A model generated the notes under the pieces. The model had not been told where the DNA came from, did not search any database, and worked only from the letters and a program-made list of their open reading frames with translations. DNA of 64,000 nucleotides from Tubiluchus corallicola (taxonomy: Eukaryota > Priapulida > Priapulimorpha > Priapulimorphida > Tubiluchidae), in contig JAQGDQ010000051.1 in assembly GCA_030141605.1 (NCBI GenBank), positions 372,001 to 436,000 of the forward strand. The letters are read 5' to 3'. Within the stretch, counting starts at the first letter, position 1. Each line of letters opens with the position of its first letter. The translations under genes and the position numbers were made by a program. Shown here piece after piece: positions 44,401 to 55,078 of this stretch.

Positions 44401-44795
44401 GAACGAATAGGACTATTGAAGATGACATGTTCGTCCAAGATTCTTTACCGCTTCCGGGGTCTACACAGTCAATTACAAAGGGAGGTCATCAATCACCATC
44501 AGGTCATACAAGTTACCACAAACGATTGCCATGTTATGACCGACATGTATCAGAGTTGGACAGTGGAAATCAAGATGGTGTAGAAACAGGCATTGTTAAA
44601 TCATATAGGAAAGCTGACAGATCACACTCTTTTGGGACAGATATAGCTAGTAAAAAATCTCCACAACTGAAATCTGTCAGCACAAGAAAACGTAAGCATT
44701 CTGTTCAAAATAAAGTGCAGAAAACTTCTGCTGAACAAAAAGCAATGCATACAGACAGAATTTCGGTAAAGCCATTTAACAAGTTCAAAATTTAA
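34898..44795 (+). CDS. RNF19: RNF19-type RBR E3 ubiquitin ligase (698 aa, 8 coding exons)
   Basis: Coding exons 34898-35481, 36853-37043, 37988-38132, 38348-38510, 39995-40103, 40725-40874, 43622-43838 and 44258-44795 join in perfect phase to 2,097 bases. Domain order: basic Ser-rich N-terminus 1-98; RING1 102-149 (Cys 102, 105, 120, His 122, Cys 125, 128, 146, 149); IBR ~189-234; RING2 265-296 with the thioester-forming Cys 280 in DGSCNHM; two hydrophobic stretches ~324-357 and ~376-412; Ser-rich tail. RBR ligases take ubiquitin from an E2 onto the RING2 cysteine and then pass it to the target. Animal RNF19A (Dorfin) and RNF19B are membrane-bound ligases of this layout; this protein is somewhat shorter than human RNF19A (838 aa). 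One orthologue of both vertebrate genes is likely; I cannot choose A or B. Confidence 0.96.
36315..36412 (+). repeat. Diverged copy of the RNF19 exon-intron border
   Basis: Positions 36315-36412 align to 35463-35560 (offset 852). Shared stretches include TCTCCT, GGGTAA, AATGAAGGCTTT, CAGTAAT, CACCTTACTAG and TAGCT. The copy spans the last coding bases (CCATCTCCTGATTGTG in the original) and the start of the intron. In the copy the donor GTAAGA has become GTAATC and the coding part has changed, so it is a dead duplicate inside the intron. Confidence 0.8.
36853..37043 (+). CDS. RNF19: RNF19 exon: IBR domain
   Basis: It joins phase 2 to 1. It encodes [20 protein letters not shown], then CNTSFCYNC and IWHPDQTC, the cysteine/histidine ligands of the in-between-RING domain, and then a variable linker to RING2. 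Very close to the vertebrate RNF19 sequence at the same place. Confidence 0.95.
37733..37800. repeat. (GT)n/(GC)T-rich microsatellite
   Basis: A run of GTGTGTGTGCG repeats with occasional GCATGCGTGC and GAGTG variants within an RNF19 intron. It creates false open frames on both strands. Confidence 0.95.
37988..38132 (+). CDS. RNF19: RNF19 exon: RING2 with catalytic cysteine
   Basis: It encodes [35 protein letters not shown] and KEISDLHYL. All RING2 zinc ligands are present. Cys 280 in GSCNHM sits where HHARI and parkin carry their thioester cysteine. Phase 1 in, phase 2 out. Confidence 0.96.
38348..38510 (+). CDS. RNF19: RNF19 exon: first hydrophobic region
   Basis: Acceptor TTTTCTTAG, donor GTAGAA. 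It begins [20 protein letters not shown] and continues with the Gly/Ala/Ile-rich segment [31 protein letters not shown], nearly identical to vertebrate RNF19. This is the first membrane segment or re-entrant hairpin. Confidence 0.95.
39995..40103 (+). CDS. RNF19: RNF19 exon: start of second hydrophobic region
   Basis: This 109-base exon enters in phase 0 after TTTTTAAACAG and leaves in phase 1 at GTGAGT. It encodes a basic loop (KNKPKHRRN) and then [20 protein letters not shown]. It continues directly into the next exon's [13 protein letters not shown]. Confidence 0.93.
40275..40470. mobile_element. pogo-like MITE, 196 bp, in RNF19 intron
   Basis: The left end is CAGTGAAACCTCTTTATA. The right end, inverted, is CAGTCAAACCTTGTTATGA. 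Both are flanked by TA (40273-40274, 40471-40472). Short, non-coding, with inner GCATTATAA repeats in both orientations. Tc1/mariner/pogo class inferred from the TA duplication and the CAGT ends. Confidence 0.85.
40725..40874 (+). CDS. RNF19: RNF19 exon: end of second hydrophobic region
   Basis: Acceptor TTTTTTAG, donor GTAAGA. It encodes [28 protein letters not shown] and then a charged stretch ([10 protein letters not shown]). The first part is one of the best conserved blocks of RNF19 proteins. Phase 1 in and out. Confidence 0.95.
40940..42244 (-). mobile_element. IS630/mariner-like element with long subterminal repeats, 1.3 kb
   Basis: The left end GGTTTTACACGTCAAATG and the inverted right end GGTTTTACATGTCAAATG are flanked by TA. 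Inside each end a short motif recurs: TCAAATGTAGAC and TCAAATGTGAC with TTAGGTAA spacers, at least five times on the left and six on the right. The centre holds a decayed minus-strand transposase fragment. Located in an RNF19 intron. Confidence 0.8.
41440..41770 (-). pseudogene. IS630/mariner-like transposase N-terminal fragment
   Basis: On the minus strand a frame reads [14 protein letters not shown], then (after a stop) [52 protein letters not shown]. This resembles the helix-turn-helix region of IS630/Tc1-like transposases ('...RGGR....D.....I...V...P..TL..I...L'). Stops interrupt it and the DDE catalytic part is missing. Confidence 0.6.
43622..43838 (+). CDS. RNF19: RNF19 exon: Ser/Gly-rich C-terminal region
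   Basis: Acceptor TTTTTTGCAG, donor GTAAGC; phase 1 in, phase 2 out. It encodes [38 protein letters not shown]. The vertebrate protein has a matching 'PSIGE...', 'MALAGASITGSLSGS' stretch, which supports assignment to RNF19 rather than another RBR ligase. Confidence 0.93.
44258..44795 (+). CDS. RNF19: RNF19 last coding exon and stop
   Basis: Acceptor TTCTGAACAG before 44258; joins in phase 2 and runs open for 179 codons to TAA at 44793-44795. It begins [20 protein letters not shown] and becomes Ser, His and Lys rich. This tail is poorly conserved in the family and looks disordered. Confidence 0.88.
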
Positions 44796-44825
44796 TTGAA
44801 AAACCCTGAACCTTTATTTTCTTTA

Positions 44826-44890
44826 AATAAATATTGGTAAGCTAATTTTAGACAGGACTTGTGATGTGTTTTTCTACACTTGAAAATAAA
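44826..44890 (+). terminator. RNF19 polyadenylation signals
   Basis: AATAAA at 44826-44831, 30 bases after the stop, and again at 44885-44890. Either could direct a short 3' UTR. Confidence 0.55.
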
Positions 44891-47451
44891 GTATTAGCCA
44901 ATTTCTGATTAAAATTTTATAAAGTAAAATGAAGAAAATCTATAGCATTATAAAATAAAGTAAATGTATTATTATAAAGTCTTGTGAATAGCTGTAATTT
45001 TAGTAAAATGTCGATCTTTATATGAGATAGAAATCTGTGTTATGAGTAGTGTAAAGAATGATTAATAAGCATGCATAAAGTGGATAAGCTGAACTAATTA
45101 TTCCAACTTCTTGTTAGTGTCACTGACCCTGACACATGCTTTATGGATAGCAAACATGCTGCAGTTTTTTATTGTGTACGTGGTTTAAGCAATAAATTTT
45201 ATTTCCATATGTGTGGGCTGAAGTACTTCACTGTACAAATGTTATAGACTTCTGCTAGTAAAAAAAGAAGATAGAATAAAGAACTTCCACACTTTCTGGG
45301 TATGATACTAGATGATGTTTAGGTGATATACTTAGTTTGGGGTCTAAAAGGTTACATTTTGAAAGGTTCCTTCACCACCCTTAGTTCTAGCAGATTAAAA
45401 AACAAACTGGTTAATAAAAGCAACCAGTTATTAAACAAGTATTAATTTCGAAGTTTCATCTTGAGTTATATCAACTTACATGCACATAACAAACCTATTG
45501 CTTGATTTGAAAATGTTTAAGCAATAGGTAAAATTTTCTTACAGTAGGAGCCATCAGTAGGAAATTTTAAAAATATTGGAACTTGCAAATTTTTTCACAT
45601 AAAATTCCTCTTTCCTCAGATGTAGTTGTATGTATTTTTACAGGTTTATTTCTGATTAAGACAGTTGAATAATGTGTTTAATTGGCTGCTCTGGAGGGTT
45701 TCTGCTTAGTCAAAAACATATGCTTACTCATGTATCTGTGTCTTTATAATGCAGACACACAGATTGTCTTTTTACAATGTTTTCATTTATTATCTTTGTA
45801 TTCGACGTGCTTTTAATGGAAAAATAACTGTTCTTATAGGAACACGATGTCCTTCACATAAATTTTAAAATGCCAGTATTTTCAGGCATAAAAAATGTTG
45901 GGATAATTTGAAAACCTTCATGTTTTTGTGCATTCACTTTATTTCTGTATTTGTGTAGAGTGATTTGATTATTAGAGAAAACTGTCTCTTGTTCTACATT
46001 AGTATAAACATTTATATACATTTAGGGCAGATGAATATCGCAAATGAATAGTTACCGCAGTGGTAATAGTGTCATTATTAAATGGGCACTGTTTTGTCTA
46101 CAGGCGGGCTCTACAACTAGGCAGTTTAGTAGCCCAAATTCTGGAAGTAGTTCTTTAATTTTTAAGTTTAGAATAAATAATAATGTGAGATATGTGCAAT
46201 TGCTGCTCAAGAAGCGCAACACCTTAATTAAATGAAACGATATAAAATATCTCTAAAATGTCTCTAATGAAGTGTATTCAACCAGACTGAGTAGTGAAGA
46301 TGATGAAGTTAGTAAAATGGATATGTATGTAAAAAAGTAGGGTTTGAAAAACTTACTGATGAAAAAGTTGAGGGAAAATCTAGTCAAGCTCGGCAATTTT
46401 GGGGGTATGGTTGGGACCATGTGGAAAGGGGTTGACTATTGAGGAGGAGCACTAAAATATTTCTGTCTAGAGCGTCAAACTACCTATAGCTGGCCCTGTT
46501 TGCCTATGGTAATTATATTGCTAGGGCAGCCTGGTCATTTTTGCTATATATTAGAGTAGGCATTTATATGCATGTAAAGCAACTAACAGCATGAAAACTC
46601 AAATTGAAAAATAATTGCACTGTCTTTTTCATAATTCAGAAGTAATGCTGATTTTTTTTGTAGCCAGCCTAGAAAAAATGAAGTAGTGATAATAATTTTA
46701 TATAGGATTGATATCCAAGTTAAAATGCATTTGCAAGATTTAATCAATTGTTAAATTATACTAAATTATTTGTTATTAATTGAAAATTCATTAAAAATTG
46801 TCAAATAAATAGAAAAATTCAAATGCAATGTTTCGTTTTAAACTATAATGCAACCATAGCTAAATGTCTTTGAACCAAGTGTTAAGAGTTAGAGAACTAG
46901 AGCTTTTCAGAAGTGTTAGTATTTGTAGTACTGTATTAATTATTAAAAGCATTCTGCAGTGAAAAAAATTAGGCATAGTATTTTAGGAAAGCTTTCTAAA
47001 CTCTCATTCACATCACATGGTTTATTATTTCTAGTAGTTTATGATCAGTGTACACTGGCAAAATGCACACCTGCCGAAGTGTGCACTTGCAAAATGTATA
47101 CCTAGTGTAGTGTGCAAAGTGTTTACATTGCCGAAATGGTCTATTAGCAAAGTGTCTGACTCACTGACTGTCAAAATTCTACAATTGAAAAAACGTACAC
47201 TTGAAAAATGTGCGACTGGCGATAATAACTAGTAATAAGTGCACTAGCAGAATGGGTGGATCCCCCAATTGTAATTATGGGCAATTTAAAAAGCTTGAAT
47301 GGGTACATTTTAACCAAAAAAAGCTTCCAAAGCCTTCCAAATTCTCTTGATTTTTGTTGGCTATATACGTTACAATAGTTGGCCCCGTGTTTGTAAAATA
47401 GTATTTTTTGGCATGAATAAACAATTTGAAGGGAATTCTATTAACATTTTA
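44891..47451. other. Intergenic, AT-rich, no gene recognised
   Basis: This lies between the convergent RNF19 (+) and sulfotransferase (-) 3' ends. I see no coding frame with family features. At 47040-47265 a degenerate short motif (GCAAAATG, GCCGAAATG, alternating with TGTGCAC) recurs several times, perhaps a transposon remnant. Confidence 0.5.
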
Positions 47452-48306
47452 CTATGACCAAGTGTAACCAAACATATCAAAATCTAGTTTGTACAAGTTA
47501 AAGAGCCTATTTACAAGCCACCTGGGTATGTTACTAAATTGTTCTTTTACAATATCAGCTGCTTTTTCATTTTGATAGTTTACGTCTTCGCGAGTAGGAA
47601 AACTGACTAAATGTTTTACTGAAACGTCATTAAGTATTTGCGCTGCATCTTCCGTTAACGTTTCCATCTTTCCAATCAAATCGTATTTTATCTTGCAAGG
47701 ATTGCATGCAGTGTAATAATGAGCCCAATGTCTGTTTTTGTCTATAACATTTGATTCGGGATCAGCGAGAAACTGCAAGAACTCAACAAAACGGACGTCT
47801 TTTCCATATAATAATGATTCTTCAGCCGGGTTTTCCCTGTATTTGCTAATAATATGTCTGCCATAGTGCTGATGATACATCTTATTATATGGATAGTCGT
47901 AAGTAAACTTGCTTCTGTATGCAGACGCTAACCGCTCAAAGGGATGCCTTACAAACATAAACTTGTAGTAATTATTAAGGCGATACACTTTCTCATCATC
48001 TGAGAAATCTGAAAGTTGTCGTAATTTTATACTGTGAGCATGATGAACTGTTATATTTTTGGCATCAGGAAACATCCTATGTTTTGCTAACGACAGCAAT
48101 ACTCTCCGCCAGTTTGTGGACGCAACCTTTCCAATGGCACAATAAAGAATCATATACTGATCATCCACTAGTATGTTTTTGAACACTTGTGTTTCAATCG
48201 GATGTTCACGCATGCGCAGAATATCAGGAACATCGCTTGTTTTGCATGTTTTATCTGCGCGAGTTCTTCTGTTTTCATAGACAAGATTTGAAGATGAGCG
48301 ACGTTT
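47452..48306 (-). CDS. Sulfotransferase catalytic exon
   Basis: Acceptor TTTCTTTACAG (minus strand) before 48306, then 31 codons (KRRSSSNLVYENRR...) leading into a long open frame; the ATG at 48213 is internal. Counting from that Met, the 5'-PSB loop is at 25-37, the 3'-PB site at 86-103 (Arg 89, Ser 97), and the family motif YDLIGKMETLTEDA lies further on. The frame ends FDMFGYTWS before TAG. The length of 284 residues fits the Sulfotransfer_2 domain. No internal stop or frameshift, so it looks functional. Confidence 0.95.
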   Translation of the reverse strand, partial: KRRSSSNLVYENRRTRADKTCKTSDVPDILRMREHPIETQVFKNILVDDQYMILYCAIGKVASTNWRRVLLSLAKHRMFPDAKNITVHHAHSIKLRQLSDFSDDEKVYRLNNYYKFMFVRHPFERLASAYRSKFTYDYPYNKMYHQHYGRHIISKYRENPAEESLLYGKDVRFVEFLQFLADPESNVIDKNRHWAHYYTACNPCKIKYDLIGKMETLTEDAAQILNDVSVKHLVSFPTREDVNYQNEKAADIVKEQFSNIPRWLVNRLFNLYKLDFDMFGYTWS

Positions 48307-51300
48307 CTGTAAAGAAAGAACATTGTAGAGATAAATATGAAGCTATTAATCATTAAAAAAGTTGCAGTTTATTAGAAATTCTTTTAGTCAGTAAAAGATG
48401 TAGATTTAAATTATCATTGATTCTGACATCAGCCATTATTCTTTATATACGCCTATGAACTGCCGAAAGTTAATATTTTTTCCCGTAATCCGTAGAAAAC
48501 AGTATCACACGATGATTGTAAATGTTTAGAGAACCTCATATTATTTTCTGAATTAAGAGTATGTCCCAAATTACGCTATAACAATTGACGTCTAACGTAT
48601 GTCATTCATTTTCGTTGACTGCCCAATCAGCGTGCAAGTTATTTCACGCACCCTGCAGCAGGTACGTTCGGGACATTAGCTACAGCATCGCCTAACACTT
48701 TTATGAAAAATGCTCAATTTTCCATTAGTTAGCGGGAGACATGTTGGCTTGGTTCTAGATTTTATTATTGTCAATTGAAATTGCAAGTGAATTAGAGGAA
48801 ATATATAGTCGAGTTTCATTTCTAGGAAGAAATGCACAACGCTTACGTCTATGAGTTGCTGATTAAACCATTTTGCAATCAAGAAAATACGCAATTTAGT
48901 TTAGTTTATGGCTTTGCAAGTTAGATAAAAACAACTATTTGATTAACTTTAAATAAGGACAAAACAAAATGTTTTCTTTTCTGGCCAGATTTTTATAAAC
49001 CTCAATGAGATTTTCACAGTCAAAATTAATTCAAATGTGCTCAAAACTTATATTATACATCAATGTAATATTCGCCAATTTTACGCTATTTTCTGGTTAT
49101 AATCAAGGTTAAAAGATACCATTGGTGCTTATGTGACTCGGGCATTGAATATAAGGGTCGTCTATGGAATGGAACAGTCAAATTTATTCCATTTCCATAA
49201 ATCTTACAGACAAGCACATGATATAGACAAAATATCGCAGGTTTGATGTTCGTATGTTTAAAGGCAAGAGAGACTTGTTGCTCATTTGTTGTAAAGCAAG
49301 GCTAACTGGCTTAGTTTCTTTATTATATTTGTGTCTCTGTGTTTTATAGTGCTTTGAAACTTCGTCTCTACATTCTGTTTAAATTGAAAAGTCATTTTTG
49401 GCTACTTGAAGTGTTAATTTCGTGCTAAAATACCTGCTGCTATGCAAATTTCGTGCTGAAAAAGAGTAATCAGTTTATCTGCTGCTGAGACATTAGTTGT
49501 GACTGTCATGTTTAGTTTATTTAGTAGCGATAAATATATAGTAGGGGTAATTGAAAAATACATCACAGATTATAAGTAGCTAGAGCTGTATCGGGATCTA
49601 GCTTTCCATACTTAATTATGATTCTCTATAATGATGGCGACTGTGTTTTTCGAGATGTAGTCTAATTTTAAGTGAAAATTACAGTCTCTATAAATGTATA
49701 GAAAATACATTTTGCAGCAATCTCCACGTGTGCTGACTTCATTAAAGCAATTTTGCTTTCTGCTTAGGACTAGTTTCTTGCGCTGTTTGTAAGCAACACT
49801 TGAAGATGACAGATATAAAAGCAATAATGACATTTAATGGCTTGGTCCGTCATAGATCACAAAAGTTACTTGTTAATTCTTGTTTTACAAAAACTGATTC
49901 CACGATAACGGTAAACGATTTCATATGACATACGAAAAAAGGTTCCGTGACAACGGAAAATTATGCTCTAACTGGTATATCCAAGCAGTTGGGCAGAAAA
50001 ACTCAATAAGAGAGTGAGTTCAATATAACTCAGTAACTCCATAATATTTAAACGAATGAACTCGATTAAACACAATCAATATATTATTGAACTAAAACTT
50101 GTTAAATTCATTGTTTATTCCAAAATTAAAAATAAAACTGTTCAAAAGAGCCAAGGAAAGCGAGAAAGTAGGAACACCCTGGATTTGAACCGGGAACGCA
50201 TTTCTTACAAGGTGAGTGTGATGAATGCTAGCTTACCGTGACTAAATGATTATGCTGTGATCTTTATAGCGCAGCAGTGAAGTCAGCATTTACAAAATTA
50301 GTTTACTAATGCTAACTAATTATTAGCTAATGATTAATTAATTTTAGACTTAACTGCAACAAATTAATCTAATCATTTAGTAATTACTCTATTACGAGTA
50401 AATTACACTAGGAAATGCTGAATTGATTTCCTAGCTGTTAAGGATTGGGGATTTGTAGTAAAGCCTGCTCAACTTGTGTAAGGTAATCTATGTTAGTAGT
50501 CATTATGTTGCCTTGTAACCAATAAGTCCTTGATTAAAATCCAGGCTGTTTCCCAACTCACATTTCTCATTTCTTATTTTTCGAGCAGTATGGTTTATTG
50601 AAACAAACCTCAAAACCAACTTGTGGTTGCAATTGTAGTACTTTCCCTTGTAAGCTTTTGGCGGTATACTGACCTAGATGAAAAACAAACCAAATTTAAC
50701 CATTTAAATCATTTGATGTATAGAACTTGAATGCTTTTAGGTTTGAAATAAAACCTGGATTCAGATTTTTAATATAAGGCAAACAAATTAAGCAAACGGA
50801 ACAGTGTCATGAAGTCTGTACTTTAGCTGCTAACCAAGTTGACAATGTTTTACACAAGCCAGAAACCGAAGCTCCTGGTAGCAGTAGTAAGAAGATTATT
50901 TGACCTTAAAATGCCACATTATGACCCCAATTGGCCTTAAGCACTGAAAAAATCATGGTATACCCATATGTGCGTAATTCAATATAAAAACATTACTAAA
51001 CTGTAAAATGAAGTTTTTCTTTTCGGAAAGAACAAAAACTTGCAATAAGATTTATTTACAGTAAATTTAATGTTATTTACAGTATTTACAGAAACCGCTA
51101 TACATATTCCGATATAATTATTTTAATTTCGAGTAATTATTCGATTTGAAGAAAAAACTGTGTGGATTGATTTGAAGAAAACCCCCTTTCCCCTAAGGCT
51201 CCAAGTGCCTGCTTATTTTGCTTGATGTTAATCCAGGGATCATGACACCAATGTTTTTTCTGAGGATCATAATTCTGATTTCATTTAATTCACTTTGCTT

Positions 51301-51779
51301 GGTTGCCTAGAAATACACCTAATTTCTTTGAAATGTGTTACTATTTAACTAGGCCCTGAAATGACATCAACCTTTTGTCTAGAGGTCGTTTTGCTTTTCT
51401 TGAATTGACAACGCTCAGTTGCCTTGAAATGGCATTTTTTATTTTATTTTATTGCGAAAATACCAAACAACAATACAATATACCAAACACATTGTGATAA
51501 CAAGGTATACGTACTTTTATATAATTTCATTATTTTCATAATACAAAATCGACATGACATGATACTTACATAAATTGTTGCTTGCATTATCGTCAGAAGC
51601 ATAACTCGTCTGACTATAATGCAATTACTGGTACAGGTGTTATGGTGCAAAAAGGAAAGGTAAAAAATGATGAAATGATGGAGGAGAGTGCAGGAGATGG
51701 GAATTAGTAGGATTAGGTTAATGAAATGATGTGGTTGAGAATGAAGAATGATAACGAAGTTGCTATTAGGGCATCGCAA

Positions 51780-51812
<33 letters not shown>

Positions 51813-53397
51813 CGTGAGTGCGTGCGTGTGTGTGTGTGTGTCAGATATTGCTCAATGCATAAAGCTCAACTTTTAACATGAATTTAAGAATGAAGTTCTC
51901 AAACCTTTTTTGAATCTTGGTACCGACGAAATTGACTTAATATGTACAGGCATTTTGTTCCACTTGGTTAGACCAATAAATGAAATGAAATGTCTCGCAA
52001 CATTTCACTTAAATAAAAAGTGTTACTCTACTCACCTTGAAATGACCCTAACGTTACCTGTCAAGGTCATATTTATCGCTTTTACACAATTTGCCATATT
52101 TCATTACCTAGGAATTCACATCAACGAAATCTATTATTCCATAATCTTGAAATAAAAATAGAAATTTAATCCTATCACCACTGCTTTCATTGAATTCACT
52201 AAGAAATGCACTTCGTTTCAACAAAATCGCTACTTATCATTTGTGGTTTTTGAGCCAGTCACCTACGAGTCAGGTGCCTGAAGCTCTTAATGTTGCCTTC
52301 ATTAAAATCCTCATTCTTGATTACTTACGAATTGCATTTCATTTCAATGGCGTCGGAACTTGTTACGTTTGATCCGTAACACGTGGACCAGGGGTTAACT
52401 AATCTTGGTTCAGGCTATATTATCCACTGTGTTCTACGTGACCCATTTCTTTTAAGGCCTACATGACAGTTGTATGATAGTTTTATGAAAAGTGTATGTA
52501 TAGTGTATGAAAAGGGCATCCGCCTATGGAATAGTTTACAAATTGAAGACTGACAGGCTCTCCTTTCTCTATTTGCCTTTAAAAGTAGATTGTTGAACCT
52601 ACGGGGAGTTCGTACTAATTTAGTATGTCCCAATTATAATGATGATCGAAGTAATGAGGTTTCAACAAATAGATTCATTGCCAATATTTCGCAATTAAAA
52701 GGTGATTTGTTTTACAAGCACATTATCGATCACCTTCATGTAGCTGCAACAATTCGACTGAAAGCCCCCGCCATTATTTTTTCGAGTGCGCAAACTATGA
52801 CATACACAGAACACTATTATTGGATCACCTCTGTTATTATCGGCACATAACTCAAGAATTACACGCCAACCCTAGACCCGCTATTATATACAACAACATT
52901 TTTCATAAACTCAGATCAGGTCATCCATCCAGTGGCATTCTCTTCAAATTGTTGCAGAACTACATAAAGTCCACTAAACGTTTTGTTAACCGGTTGTACG
53001 TATAATTGTATTCTAAGTTATTATGCAGACTGTCTTTCAATCAAGTACTCATTAAGAAACAAATTATGCTAAAATGAACTATATGTACTGCTGTAACAAC
53101 TGTAATACTACACTAATTGTATTAATTCCATATGTACTGGATTTCAGAATTAAGTAGCAACATGCTTTGCATGGGCTTATAGGCTTATATACATCGAGAA
53201 TCGTTTCTGTTGTCGTTTCTATTGTATGGGTTTTGTAAATTATAATTAAGTATTAACTAATGAACTAGTCGTATTTTTGAATTAACTATTTGAATTACCT
53301 GCTCGAACTTACTAATTGTATATTTCTTCACTGCACATGGTGGAAATACTGTGATCAGTAATAGTTACTGTGTTGTAAATCCACTCAAAATAAATAA

Positions 53398-53453
<56 letters not shown>

Positions 53454-54002
53454 TATATACATATGTATATTTGTCTACTTGTCTTATCGAGATCTTTTAA
53501 TTTGTTTCACGAATATATATATATATACCTATATAGGCCAAAATAGGCGTCTACGACAAGCTACAACACATTTCAATTCCACACATTGCAAGTGCTGAAC
53601 GCTGGAATAATGCCTGTATCGAACCCACATAAATTAGATTAATTCTTATAATATTTAGAAACTAGTATATTAATTATTAATTATAAACTTTAATCAATTA
53701 TGCTACTTTAAGCTACAGTTTAAGATAGGGTCCGGTTTTCTTTTAACTATCAAGATGCATACTTGCTGGAGGTCAGACATACTTACTGGCAGAGTAATAA
53801 TGCTTGTCTTCCTCATCATTATCATCGTCATTTTTTCCTTTGTTCTTTATTAGCAAAGTGATATAAAGACAGAGGACCACAACCAGAAATAACGTTTCAA
53901 AAGTGAGTTTTCTGACAGATGTGTTGTGATACCAAGTACGCTTCCAGTTTTTGCAAGGCGGTTTAATTCCTAAAATCATTCTACCAATATCTTGACAAGC
54001 GA
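47452..54002 (-). CDS. Carbohydrate sulfotransferase, HNK-1/CHST8-14 type
   Basis: Two minus-strand exons: 53787-54002 (start ATG at 53979) and 47452-48306 (catalytic, stop at 47452-47454). The enzyme moves sulfate from PAPS to sugars of glycoproteins or glycosaminoglycans in the Golgi lumen. The catalytic exon has the 5'-phosphosulfate loop CAIGKVASTNWRR and the 3'-phosphate site FVRHPFERLASAYRSKF. The upstream exon encodes a short cytosolic N-terminus and one hydrophobic anchor, the expected type II topology. The first exon ends in phase 1 and the second begins in phase 0, so a small stem exon (length 2 modulo 3) must be missing from this model, or the first exon belongs elsewhere. CHST8-14 subfamily and substrate cannot be told from the sequence. 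Confidence 0.82.
48781..48965 (+). repeat. Dispersed repeat, second family, copy 1
   Basis: It shares AATATATAGTC, AAATGCA.AACG.TTACGTCTA.GAGTTG, AAATA.GCAATTTAG.TTA, ATG.CTTTG.AAG and ACAACTATTTGATTAA with 58700-58880 in the same order and orientation. No terminal repeats or coding capacity seen. Confidence 0.75.
50167..50241 (-). repeat. tRNA-derived SINE head
   Basis: Read on the minus strand it has GGTAAGCTAGCATTCATCAC (degenerate A box region), CACTCACCTTGTAAGAAATG and a clear B box GGTTCAAATCC (forward 50181-50191), then an acceptor-like CAGGGTGTTCC. This is the arrangement of a tRNA-like SINE head. The A box is too damaged and the stems pair too poorly for a functional tRNA gene. Confidence 0.6.
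51779..51841. repeat. Compound (TA)n(TG)n microsatellite
   Basis: About 22 bases of TA repeats run directly into TG repeats with CG and AG interruptions. Confidence 0.95.
52480..52620 (+). mobile_element. LINE C-terminal scrap
   Basis: A broken forward frame reads WNSLQIED, then SLFAFKSRLLN, matching the end of CR1/Jockey-like LINE proteins ('WN.LP.E...A.SL..FK..L'). Stops interrupt it. It continues with an open frame (VRTNLVCPNYNDDRSNE) that I do not recognise. Confidence 0.5.
53400..53460. repeat. (TA)n microsatellite
   Basis: An almost pure TA run of about 58 bases with two G interruptions; a shorter TA run lies at 53512-53526. Confidence 0.95.
53787..54002 (-). CDS. Probable sulfotransferase first coding exon: signal anchor
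   Basis: On the minus strand, acceptor ATTTTTCAG before 54002, ATG at 53979, donor GTAAGT after 53787. It encodes a basic cytosolic start (MILGIKPPCKNWKRTWYHN), the hydrophobic span TLFLVVVLCLYITLLI and then KNKGKNDDDNDEEDKHYY: a type II Golgi signal anchor and polar stem. Its orientation and distance fit the sulfotransferase and there is no competing gene, but it ends in phase 1 while the catalytic exon starts in phase 0, so the link is not proven. Confidence 0.55.
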
Positions 54003-54767
54003 CTGAAAAATATTAAATCAATTGAAATTTTGTTTTCTATAAATCAAAGTCAGAGTAATAAAGTGTAAAAGAATATTGAAATACGTAGCGGCTTAAAATC
54101 CTCGTAGCTGGTTATTTTAAACATTATCAAATAGTATTTGCAACACACATGAGAGCTTTAGCCGACTGCAGCTTTAATAGTAACTACTGTTACATTTCAA
54201 TGTTTATAATACGGCGCATATCCTTCTGGAGAAACTTAACTGAAATTAATTGCGCGAAATCATAATGCACAAGCCAACGTGGCGTTCTGTCAAACTGTAG
54301 GAAACAAGATTGGTACTAAAATAAATTAAACCACGATAAACCTCATATTAATTCTACAATGAATCTATGCCAACGAGCCTCACCTTGTCAGAAATTTCCA
54401 GCGACATTTCTCATCCTCATCCTAAATTAATCAAAACACAAAATACTATGCTAAGTACAATAATTTAGTAACAATACATCAACACAAATGCTTTCCATCC
54501 GGAAATTTCTTCAGTATCTAAAACCAGTTTCCACAACAGGGAACATAGAGGCGAGTAAAGGGTCGTTGACACAATCTGGTTACCTCTGAAGCGTTGAGTT
54601 TTGCGCTACCTGAGGCTCATGCCTTTTGAAATACTATCTAAAGATAAATGAACGAGTCATCTAAAGCACAACAAAACCCTTTAGTTACATAAAGGAAAAA
54701 ACAATTCGCCTTAAGAATTTTACATCACTTAGATATTGTCTACCTAGCGCGATGTCCGTTAAGCTGA

Positions 54768-55078
54768 GTCATTGTGACGATAAGTCATTTGAAACAAGTT
54801 TAGATAACATTGCATAATGTTTGAAAAAATAGTAAGAGCGCATTCATATAAGACTAAACATATGTTTTTTTGGTGAGTCCGACGTGCACACTGGGATGGT
54901 CATGTAATGTCGTTTAACCGATGGGTGCGAACACTTAAATTATTAAGAATTCTCTTTTCCAGTTACATAAGTCTTTCAAGCAAGCAAATGTAATGCTATG
55001 TATAAGTACGTGTAGAAAGTTTTTTGGGAATAACTTTAAAATTATCTTTTCTGCCCCTTTAAAATAAAAGGGGTCTCA
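54768..55078 (+). repeat. Unnamed ~300-bp dispersed repeat, copy B
   Basis: This copy has GTCATTTGAAACAAGTTTAG, AGAGCGCATTC, TTTTTTTGGTGAGT, GTGCACACTGGGATGG, AATTATTAAGAATTCTCTTT, TTACATAAGTCTTTCAAGCA and GTTTTTTGGGA in the same order as copies A, C and D. Confidence 0.78.

Larger units (their letters stand above)
48307..53786. other. Sulfotransferase intron(s), 5.5 kb
   Basis: AT-rich with a tRNA-derived SINE near 50167-50241, a repeat copy at 48781-48965, microsatellites at 51779-51841 and 53400-53460, and a LINE scrap near 52500-52600. A short missing coding exon of the sulfotransferase stem is expected here, but I could not identify it. Confidence 0.6.

Noticed and set aside
44217-44438. 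Antisense frame over the RNF19 last exon
   Set aside because: Shadow of a real exon; no features of its own.
50167-50241. Functional tRNA gene on the minus strand
   Set aside because: The B box is good but the A box and stems are degenerate, so a SINE head is the better reading.
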